Shown here: positions 6,939-12,908 of the stretch, one piece after another
How the letters are laid out: each line of letters opens with the position of its first letter
Numbering within the stretch: the stretch's first letter is position 1
Assembly: GCA_002346435.1 (NCBI GenBank)
Contig: DDZT01000027.1
Span: forward strand, 1 to 13,910
Source of the DNA: Anaerolineales bacterium UBA3001
GTDB taxonomy: Bacteria > Chloroflexota > Anaerolineae > Anaerolineales > UBA11657
DNA length: 13,910 nt
Direction: 5' to 3'
Translations under genes and position numbers: made by a program
Notes under the pieces: generated by a model
The model's database searches: none
What the model saw: only the letters and a program-made list of their open reading frames with translations
Told to the model about the DNA's origin: nothing

Positions 6939-7040
6939 ATGCATTTTAATAGGCCACCAAAATGGTTTTACGCTTTAGTATGTATTAGCATAACAATATT
7001 TTTACTATTTACTATGATGAATTTGTCAATTCTATTCTAG
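6939..7040 (+). CDS. 33-residue single-helix membrane peptide
   Basis: A complete short frame, ATG at 6939 to TAG at 7040, beginning five bases after the stop of the pentapeptide gene and ending nine bases before the kinase gene. The product begins with a basic MHFNRPPKW and continues with an almost wholly hydrophobic stretch (about residues 10-33), which is a convincing single membrane helix with the N-terminus inside. A GAG seven bases upstream could serve as a weak SD, or the ribosome may re-initiate after the pentapeptide stop. The tight fit between two genes and the orderly composition support a real gene, but a chance frame of this size in AT-rich DNA cannot be excluded. No known family is recognised. 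Confidence 0.45.
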   Translation: MHFNRPPKWFYALVCISITIFLLFTMMNLSILF

Positions 7041-7048
7041 CTCTGGTC

Positions 7049-8059
7049 ATGTCTGTCTTCAGCACCCCACCCCCCAATCTTTCAATAGAAGAGGCCGAGG
7101 ATATGATTTTTGATTTATATGGCCTTAAGACATATGCTACCTCATTAGACAGTGAGAGAGATCAGAATTTCCTGTGCACTACTCCTGAAAACAAACAAAT
7201 GGTGTTGAAGATATCAAACCCAGCAGAGGACAAATCTGTTCTTGAAATGCAGAATGAATGCATGCAATACATCCATGCTAACAATGGAGCATTGCAAATT
7301 CCTTGGGTGATAGTAGGCGATGGGGATAATGCAATTATGGAGTATGACTTGCAATCTACTACCTATCTAGTACGTCTCGTACATTACCTCCCCGGCCTAC
7401 TACTAACTAATGTCTCACACCGTGAGTCCATGCTTCACAAATTAGGTACATTTTTGGGGCATTTGTCACTAGCGATGCGTGGCTTCAACCATTCGGCCGC
7501 ACATCGTGATTTTCCATGGGACATAGCACAGATAAACTTCATTGAAACACATAAACAATATGTAAATCAACATAAAAAAACAATTGATCATTTTGTTGAA
7601 CTCTATAAAAAGCTTGTTTTACCCAATAATGCCAATTTGAGAAAGACCGTGATACATAACGATGGAAACGACCACAATATCTTGGTAAATAATGACGACG
7701 AGATTATAGGTATCATTGATTTTGGCGACATGGTTTATAGTTTTGTAGCATGTGAACCAGCCGTGTGTATGGCCTATGTCGCACTGGAGAAGAATGACCC
7801 ACTAAAGTCTATCGCTAAAGTACTAAAAGGCTTCCACGAAATCTTCCCCTTGGTAGACGATGAATTACGAGCCATAATCTACTTGATATGTATCCGGTGT
7901 TGCATAACAGTCACCATGGCAGCATATCGCAAACTCCTTTTCCCAGACAATGAATATATATCTGTTACAGAAAATCAGGCATGGGACTTTTTGAAAACAA
8001 TGCAAAACGAGAATTTGCAAACTTGGTCCCATCAAATATTGACCTATGTTAAATCCTAA
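7049..8059 (+). CDS. APH-family small-molecule kinase, hydroxylysine kinase-like
   Basis: A 336-residue soluble kinase of the aminoglycoside/choline phosphotransferase fold. VLKISN (residues 52-57) carries the nucleotide-binding lysine K54; VIHNDGNDHNIL (201-212) is the catalytic loop with H203, D205 and N210; IIDFGDM (222-228) holds the metal-binding D224. The last two segments, together with YLVRL-HYLPG (106-115) and the late CCITVTMAAYRK, closely recall animal hydroxylysine kinase (HYKK/AGPHD1), which uses GTP to phosphorylate the 5-hydroxyl of hydroxylysine. The neighbour is the matching phospho-lyase, whose ATG lies inside the last codons of this gene (14-base overlap), strongly suggesting coupled translation and sequential reactions. 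HYKK-like kinases on ethanolamine or another amino alcohol remain possible. Start has no SD; a TATTCT ten bases upstream is a weak -10, or it may be read through from 6374. Confidence 0.87.
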   Translation: MSVFSTPPPNLSIEEAEDMIFDLYGLKTYATSLDSERDQNFLCTTPENKQMVLKISNPAEDKSVLEMQNECMQYIHANNGALQIPWVIVGDGDNAIMEYDLQSTTYLVRLVHYLPGLLLTNVSHRESMLHKLGTFLGHLSLAMRGFNHSAAHRDFPWDIAQINFIETHKQYVNQHKKTIDHFVELYKKLVLPNNANLRKTVIHNDGNDHNILVNNDDEIIGIIDFGDMVYSFVACEPAVCMAYVALEKNDPLKSIAKVLKGFHEIFPLVDDELRAIIYLICIRCCITVTMAAYRKLLFPDNEYISVTENQAWDFLKTMQNENLQTWSHQILTYVKS

Positions 8060-9338
8060 AGAAATACAGGACCTTCGCAACCAACACTTAGGTCCATCAT
8101 TAAGTTTGTCTTATGAAAAACCTGTTTATATTGTCCGCGGTACCGGGCAGTATCTTTTCGATGCAGATGGTACTAAATACTTAGACTGCGTGAATAATAT
8201 ACAGCATGTTGGCCATAGCCATCCACGCATAATTTCTGCAGCAAGAAAACAGCAAGAAAAACTTAATACCAATACTCGTTACTTGGATGACACAATTGTG
8301 CTGTACGCCGAGAATATTACTAATACATTACCCTCTGGACTAGATGTCTGCTTTTTCACCAATTCAGGCAGTGAATCGAATGATCTCGCCTTACGACTCG
8401 CTCGCAACTTCACTAAAAGCAAACAGACCATAGTTTTAGATTCGGCTTATCATGGCCACTTGTCGTCTCTTATTGAGATCAGTCCTTATAAGCACGCCGG
8501 GCCCGGTGGCACGGGCGCACCAGATTTTGTGCACACCATACCAGTACCGGACCCATACCGAGGAAAATATAGAGGGCCAAAATGCACTGAGAATTATGTA
8601 CAGGAAGTTCAACGCGCCATTAATACAATACAAAGCCAGAACTTGCGACCGTCTGCATTCATAGTAGAAGCAATTATGGGGTGCGGAGGGCAGATATTAT
8701 TGCCGCCCAGTTTTTTGAGTGATGCTTTTAAGTTAGTGCAACGGGCAGGAGGAGTATGTATAGCCGATGAAGTACAAATTGGATTCGGTAGAGTTGGATC
8801 ACATTTTTGGGGTTTCGAAACACATAATGTCGTACCAGATATAGTGACAATGGGCAAACCAATGGGGAATGGGCATCCCCTCTCTGCTGTGGTCACAACG
8901 CGAGAGATAGCACATGCCTTCGACAATGGAATGGAATATTTCAATTCATTTGGTGGCAATCCCGTCTCATGCGCAATAGGACAGGCTGTTTTAGATATAA
9001 TCAGAGATGAAAACCTGCAAGCTAACGCCCTAGACGTAGGATCACACTTATTGATTCAATTGAACACATTAAAATCAAAACACGATTTAATTGGAGATGT
9101 GCGAGGTGCAGGTTTGTTTGTTGGAATCGAATTGGTTAAAGATCGCAACACGCTTGAACCGGCCTATGAAGAGGTAGACTACATTATCAACAAAATGAAG
9201 GATAAAGGTCTACTGCTAAGCAAGGACGGGCCAAACCACAATGTCATTAAGATCAAACCACCATTGGTATTCACAAAAGAAAACGTAGATTTTCTAATCA
9301 AACAATTGGACGAGACACTAGAATCACGTAAGCTCTAA
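8046..9338 (+). CDS. Class-III PLP enzyme: phospho-lyase like PHYKPL/ETNPPL
   Basis: A 430-residue class-III aminotransferase-fold enzyme. The PLP phosphate motif NSGSESNDLALRLAR is at residues 106-120, YHGHLSSLI at 135-143, the cofactor Asp in IADEVQIGFGRVG (239-251) at D241, and the Schiff-base lysine in VTMGKPMGNGHP at K271. The extended identity by eye with human AGXT2L2/AGXT2L1 (DIVTMGK--GNGHP, EYFN-FGG-PVSCA, GDVRG-GLF-GI-L-KD, LLS-DGP--N--K-KPP) argues for the phospho-lyase subgroup rather than an ordinary transaminase. That subgroup converts 5-phosphohydroxylysine, or phosphoethanolamine, to an aldehyde with release of phosphate and ammonia. Pairing with an HYKK-like kinase favours a hydroxylysine-type substrate, which is inference. 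Its start overlaps the kinase gene by 14 bases. Confidence 0.88.
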   Translation: MLNPKEIQDLRNQHLGPSLSLSYEKPVYIVRGTGQYLFDADGTKYLDCVNNIQHVGHSHPRIISAARKQQEKLNTNTRYLDDTIVLYAENITNTLPSGLDVCFFTNSGSESNDLALRLARNFTKSKQTIVLDSAYHGHLSSLIEISPYKHAGPGGTGAPDFVHTIPVPDPYRGKYRGPKCTENYVQEVQRAINTIQSQNLRPSAFIVEAIMGCGGQILLPPSFLSDAFKLVQRAGGVCIADEVQIGFGRVGSHFWGFETHNVVPDIVTMGKPMGNGHPLSAVVTTREIAHAFDNGMEYFNSFGGNPVSCAIGQAVLDIIRDENLQANALDVGSHLLIQLNTLKSKHDLIGDVRGAGLFVGIELVKDRNTLEPAYEEVDYIINKMKDKGLLLSKDGPNHNVIKIKPPLVFTKENVDFLIKQLDETLESRKL

Positions 9339-9349
9339 ACCAGTAAATA

Positions 9350-9355
9350 TACACT
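9350..9355 (+). promoter_or_regulatory. -10-like box six bases before the 146-residue gene
   Basis: TACACT (9350-9355) is followed by six bases (AAGAAT) and the ATG at 9362. This is the same geometry as the boxes before the MFS gene at 6036 and the pentapeptide gene at 6374. The -35 is not convincing, and the gene may instead be read from upstream. Confidence 0.35.
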
Positions 9356-9361
9356 AAGAAT

Positions 9362-9802
9362 ATGTCTAAAAAAGAATGTTTACACGAAAATATCAACGAT
9401 AAAGAAAACCTATCTTCCACTAGTAAGTTCTACAGCACTAAGATTGGATGGGCCGATATAGATGATGCACTAATAGATTCATCAATATCTAGAGCACTTG
9501 AGTCACTAAAAAAAATAAAATATGTCCGCGAAAGAAATGGTTCTTCCTACAAGTGGGATATATATTATGTCATGCAAGATAACCTAGACCATCTAGGTTA
9601 TCTCAGCTATCTTCGAATAGATACTAAGAACATATCTCTAGGATACTTATATGTCCTAACTGGCGAAATTAAGCCTATACGAATCAAAGCTTTAATGATA
9701 AAAGATCGCCGCCAAATACTGAAAAATGCCGTTACATGCGCAAAGTTGCGTGTAGACAAAGATCACAATGTCGGAATCTTCTACAGCAAACACAGCCATT
9801 AA
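9362..9802 (+). CDS. Hypothetical protein, 146 aa, in the kinase/phospho-lyase cluster
   Basis: I do not recognise this family. It is a charged, soluble protein with no signal peptide or membrane helix, basic overall. Residues 25-55 contain an amphipathic helix (DDALIDSSISRALESLKKI), then a segment that reads like several beta-strands (SYKWDIYYVMQDNL, YLSYLRIDTKNISLGYLYVL, IKPIRIKALMI), followed by a helix with basic residues (KDRRQILKNAVTCAKLRV). The mixed alpha/beta layout suggests a small single-domain fold, perhaps ligand-binding or regulatory. It starts 23 bases after the phospho-lyase gene and ends 30 bases before the MFS gene, on the same strand, so it is probably part of that unit. 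No SD is visible. Confidence 0.7.
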   Translation: MSKKECLHENINDKENLSSTSKFYSTKIGWADIDDALIDSSISRALESLKKIKYVRERNGSSYKWDIYYVMQDNLDHLGYLSYLRIDTKNISLGYLYVLTGEIKPIRIKALMIKDRRQILKNAVTCAKLRVDKDHNVGIFYSKHSH

Positions 9803-9832
9803 ATACGTTTTTAGTGAATAAAAGATTGTCTG

Positions 9833-10996
9833 ATGATAAGATTTTGGTTTAAGTTATTTTACGCTCTTAAGTTTGCGGGCATTGGTGTATTTATGCCCTA
9901 TATGGTGATATATTTTATTAGGAAGGATCTCACTAATGCACAAGTAGGATACCTAATGTCCCTCACAGCATTGGCAGGCATAATAGTGCAACCTGTATGG
10001 GGCATTGTAAGTGACAAGTTTAATGTCACCAGACTTCTCATTACTATTGGTTGCTGGGTCACATCTGGATTAGTATTTGCTTTTACATTGACTGACAGAT
10101 TTGAGTATCTACTAGTAATTGTGATATTAAGTTCGATAGTAAACGCTCCAGTCCATTCTAATTTAGTAGCCTTGGCATTTAGCCACTTGGAAAGCAGAGG
10201 AAAACAAGAAGAGTTTGGTAAGTTCCGTTTATGGGGTTCTATAGGATTTATATTAGCCACTGCCATTGCGGGAGGATTATTCTTTGAAGACAACTTGGAA
10301 CTAGCAGTATACATTTACTGTGGGTCTCTTGTTGTACTAGGATTAATTTCGCTACAATTACCTGATCGACGAATATCTACTGAGGTGCAGTGGGCAGATG
10401 GCTTTAAATTGCTTGCTCACAACCGACGATTACGTTTGTTTTTATTGGGGGTAGTCTGTCTGGGAATAACAGTAGGTATAGGTGATCAATACTTAGTTGT
10501 ATACATGAATGAGCTAAATGCAACAGCTTGGATGATTGGTTCTACTGTCGCTGTCACAGCTATGCCTGAAATACCTCTAATGCATTACGCCGAGAAGTTT
10601 ATACGTAAGTACGGCTTGCGCATAACATACATAGTAGGTATTAGTGCACTACCCCTTCGCTGGCTGCTGAACACTCTAGTTACTGATGCTAATATCGCGT
10701 TGCCAGTGCAAGCATTGCATGGGATTGGACTGAGTGCTCTGCTTACTGTAGGAGTTATATACATCGACAGTATTCTACCCAAGACTCTACGGGCTTCAGG
10801 ACAGGCAATCTATTCAACCAGTCTCTATGGTCTAGGTCCTTCTATTGGACTCTTTATAGCAGGTTTACTTATGAGTTCCAGAAGTACTAAAACATTGTGG
10901 ATCATGTGTTTATTTGTAAGTGTTATCGGATGTATCATCGTAAATAGAGCTATGGAAATAGATGACCAACAAACAATTGATAATCATCAACTTTAG
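9833..10996 (+). CDS. MFS transporter (LacY/MFS_1_like type)
   Basis: A 387-residue polytopic membrane protein with about twelve helices. The N-terminal half has the MFS_1_like appearance (YALKFAGIGVFMPYMVIYF, then LTNAQVGYLMSL), and the loop after helix 2 is GIVSDKFNVTR (residues 57-67), a form of signature A with D61. A helix-5 region GSIGFILATAIAGGLFFED is also typical. The substrate is not known; the LacY-like group includes proton symporters for sugars, nucleosides and phenylpropionate. Its position immediately after the kinase, phospho-lyase and 146-residue genes suggests that it imports the compound they degrade, by inference only. The ATG at 9833 has no SD. Confidence 0.9.
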   Translation: MIRFWFKLFYALKFAGIGVFMPYMVIYFIRKDLTNAQVGYLMSLTALAGIIVQPVWGIVSDKFNVTRLLITIGCWVTSGLVFAFTLTDRFEYLLVIVILSSIVNAPVHSNLVALAFSHLESRGKQEEFGKFRLWGSIGFILATAIAGGLFFEDNLELAVYIYCGSLVVLGLISLQLPDRRISTEVQWADGFKLLAHNRRLRLFLLGVVCLGITVGIGDQYLVVYMNELNATAWMIGSTVAVTAMPEIPLMHYAEKFIRKYGLRITYIVGISALPLRWLLNTLVTDANIALPVQALHGIGLSALLTVGVIYIDSILPKTLRASGQAIYSTSLYGLGPSIGLFIAGLLMSSRSTKTLWIMCLFVSVIGCIIVNRAMEIDDQQTIDNHQL

Positions 10997-11109
10997 TGAT
11001 GAAATTTGACACAACACAAACAATGTCTAGCTTGTCATTACAATGTTCTTATATGGTCACCTAGTATTAATAATATCCTAACTACTTCACACTTGAGATT
11101 GTTTGTGCG

Positions 11110-11128
11110 ATAATTTGGTTGAAATTAT
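11110..11128. promoter_or_regulatory. AT-rich dyad upstream of alanine dehydrogenase (possible operator)
   Basis: ATAATTT (11110-11116) and AAATTAT (11122-11128) form a perfect 7-bp inverted repeat around a 5-base centre. It lies just before the alternative TTG start and 15 bases before the GGAGGA SD. Lrp/AsnC-type regulators often control alanine dehydrogenase genes through AT-rich dyads, but no specific regulator can be named from this. Confidence 0.3.
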
Positions 11129-11143
11129 TTATTGAGACATACT

Positions 11144-11149
11144 GGAGGA
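11144..11149 (+). promoter_or_regulatory. Shine-Dalgarno that points to a non-standard ATA start
   Basis: GGAGGA is followed by six bases and then the in-frame ATA (11156-11158), with no ATG, GTG or TTG at a usable distance. It is one of the strongest SDs in the window, so it is unlikely to be chance. Confidence 0.7.
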
Positions 11150-11155
11150 TACGTT

Positions 11156-12271
11156 ATAACTATTATAGGTGTTCCACAAGAAACAAAAGACCACGAATAT
11201 CGTGTTGGCATGACACCAGGAGCCACTGAAACTCTAGTCCACGAAGGACATACTGTGCTCATTCAAGCCGGAGCAGGTGACGGAAGTGGTTTTACCAATC
11301 AAGAATATGTTGATGCTGGAGCTGCATTAATAAACACGGCAGCTGAATTATTCTCCCAAGCAGACATAATTGTTAAAGTCAAAGAACCGCAACCAAACGA
11401 ATGTAAAATGATGAGAGATGGTCAGATACTATACACGTATCTCCATCTAGCATCTGACGAACAGTTGACTTATGCACTAATAGAACGTAATATCACAGCC
11501 GTTGCCTACGAAACAGTAGAGCTCGACGATGGGTCTCTCCCACTATTGACGCCAATGAGTGAAGTTGCTGGACGCATGTCTGTTCAGGTTGCTGCCCACT
11601 ACCTTGAAAAAGCAAGCGGCGGACGTGGAAAACTGCTAGGTGGTGTACCGGGCGTACGACCTGCAACAGTTACTATTATTGGTGGAGGCATTGTAGGAAT
11701 TAACGCAGCGAAGATAGCTCTTGGAATGGGAGCGCATGTATTGCTTGTTGACATCAATCCTGACCGACTTCGTTATCTTGACGATGTACTCCATGGTAAC
11801 GTTACCACACTTAGCTCCAACCGACGTAATATTGGAGACGCCGTAATTATCTCAGACATTGTGATAGGTGCTGTACTTATCCCAGGCGCACGAGCACCAC
11901 GTCTGGTAACTCGAGAGATGGTAGCTGGCATGACACATGGATCAGTCATAGTGGATGTCGCAGTGGACCAAGGTGGATGCATTGAGACAATCAGACCTAC
12001 CACACACAGCAAACCTGTTTACGATTTAGATGGAGTCATACATTACGGAGTCACTAATATGCCTGGAGCCGTGCCACGCACTTCCACCTATGCTCTAACC
12101 AGTGCCACACTACCCTATACTATACGCCTAGCATCTCAGGGTTTTGAAGATACTGTCAGATCTGATCGTACACTTGCAAGTGGAGTTAATGTATATCGTG
12201 GACATATAACATATCCAGCTGTGGCCGAGACTTATGGACTCGAATATACACCGCTACCCAACTTGCTCTAA
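11156..12271 (+). CDS. ald: Alanine dehydrogenase (ATA start proposed; alternative TTG at 11132)
   Basis: This enzyme catalyses NAD-dependent oxidative deamination of L-alanine to pyruvate and ammonia, or the reverse. From the proposed start the protein has 371 residues, the normal length, beginning MTIIGVPQETKDHEYRV. The four residues known to be catalytic or substrate-binding in the Mycobacterium tuberculosis enzyme (Arg15, Lys75, His96, Asp270) appear as R16, K76 (VKEP), H97 (LHLAS) and D271 (VAVDQGG), each exactly one position later. The NAD-binding IIGGGIVGINAA is at 174-185. The only standard start in range, TTG at 11132, would put GGAGGA inside the gene and add eight residues; GGAGGA (11144-11149) ends six bases before an in-frame ATA at 11156, so initiation at ATA fits better. 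It lies downstream of the MFS gene with a 135-160 base gap and probably has its own promoter. Confidence 0.93.
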   Translation: MTIIGVPQETKDHEYRVGMTPGATETLVHEGHTVLIQAGAGDGSGFTNQEYVDAGAALINTAAELFSQADIIVKVKEPQPNECKMMRDGQILYTYLHLASDEQLTYALIERNITAVAYETVELDDGSLPLLTPMSEVAGRMSVQVAAHYLEKASGGRGKLLGGVPGVRPATVTIIGGGIVGINAAKIALGMGAHVLLVDINPDRLRYLDDVLHGNVTTLSSNRRNIGDAVIISDIVIGAVLIPGARAPRLVTREMVAGMTHGSVIVDVAVDQGGCIETIRPTTHSKPVYDLDGVIHYGVTNMPGAVPRTSTYALTSATLPYTIRLASQGFEDTVRSDRTLASGVNVYRGHITYPAVAETYGLEYTPLPNLL

Positions 12272-12351
12272 TTGATAAATCTTATCTAAATATTCATCCG
12301 GATATTTTAGCAAAGCGAAAACCGACTCACTTTTGACATAACAACTAATCT

Positions 12352-12390
12352 GGATTAATCTCATGATAAATTAGCGATTAATCCTTTTTT
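12352..12390 (+). terminator. Rho-independent terminator-like hairpin with T6 run
   Basis: GGATTAATC (12352-12360) pairs perfectly with GATTAATCC (12376-12384), a 9-bp stem with a 15-base loop, followed directly by TTTTTT (12385-12390). It lies about 80 bases after the alanine dehydrogenase stop and before the promoter of the DsrE-like gene. The stem is AT-rich, so termination could be partial. Confidence 0.6.
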
Positions 12391-12409
12391 GCATCGCTTG
12401 AATAAATAA

Positions 12410-12415
12410 TATAAT
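12410..12415 (+). promoter_or_regulatory. -10 box (TATAAT) for the DsrE-like gene
   Basis: A perfect TATAAT with a TTGCAT at 12389-12394 (15-base spacing) as a possible -35. Transcription would start near 12422, giving a leader of about 45 bases that includes AGGAGA (12449-12454), eleven bases before the ATG at 12466. Confidence 0.55.
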
Positions 12416-12465
12416 ATCAATCTACCGGTTACTTATATAAATTAAATCAGGAGATCACAAAACTA

Positions 12466-12855
12466 ATGAGTAAACACTTTTTCATCAAGTTAGTAACTAG
12501 CCCAGATGTTGACCCATTCAAATGTATAGTAGGACTAGGTTGTACAGCACAAGCAATCAATGACGGACACAAGGTGGATGTATTCTTCGCGGCGGCCGCA
12601 GTCCAGTTGCTACATGCAGAGTACGTTTCTGATCTAGGCAAAACAATCGATGCTGCACCTAATATGTGCCAAGGTTTTATTGAGACAATCATAAATGGAG
12701 CCAATAACATTTATTGCTCAACAGCATCACAAGCTTATTATGGAGTCAGTCAGGACTCCTCCGAAGCTCTAATCGATGGCATCAATTTACACTGGAGCGG
12801 CCCTGCTGGAGTGATTGCCCTAGCATCCGATGCAGAAGTCGCATTAACCTACTAA
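12466..12855 (+). CDS. DsrE/DsrF-like small protein
   Basis: A 129-residue cytosolic protein with the DsrE/YchN-like alpha/beta fold by eye: an opening beta-strand (HFFIKLVTS), a helix ending at AINDGH, then the strand KVDVFFAAAAVQLL (residues 36-49), which is characteristic of the family. C84 in NIYCSTASQ stands where persulphide-carrying DsrE/TusD proteins have a cysteine, and C20, C26 and C68 are also present. Family members relay sulphur or bind small ligands; many stand-alone copies have no known role, and no sulphur-metabolism genes are visible nearby. It appears to be transcribed alone: a hairpin terminator and a TATAAT promoter precede it and the following methyltransferase gene lies 53 bases on. 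The SD AGGAGA supports the ATG. Confidence 0.72.
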   Translation: MSKHFFIKLVTSPDVDPFKCIVGLGCTAQAINDGHKVDVFFAAAAVQLLHAEYVSDLGKTIDAAPNMCQGFIETIINGANNIYCSTASQAYYGVSQDSSEALIDGINLHWSGPAGVIALASDAEVALTY

Positions 12856-12908
12856 TCTAGTTCGACATAAATATAACGCAACATAAGCCATAGTTAAATT
12901 CGACAAAT

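Noticed and set aside
6374..7040. Pentapeptide gene plus short peptide as a toxin-antitoxin pair
   Set aside because: Pentapeptide proteins are not known antitoxins for membrane-peptide toxins, and nothing beyond adjacency supports it.
9898..10314. A 138-codon minus-strand open frame inside the MFS gene
   Set aside because: It is fully antisense to a convincing membrane transporter, has a biased composition (many Ser, Asn and Thr), and no SD or promoter. It is a by-product of the plus-strand codon pattern.
12288..12307. AAATAT/ATATTT inverted repeat just after the alanine dehydrogenase stop
   Set aside because: A 6-bp stem made only of A and T with an 8-base loop and no T-run is expected by chance in this DNA.
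12333..12361. TTGACA at 12333-12338 as the -35 of a promoter for the DsrE-like gene
   Set aside because: The hexamer at 17 bases downstream (TAATCT) is a weak -10, and the predicted transcript would run into the hairpin and T6 run at 12352-12390. The TATAAT at 12410 is a better promoter.
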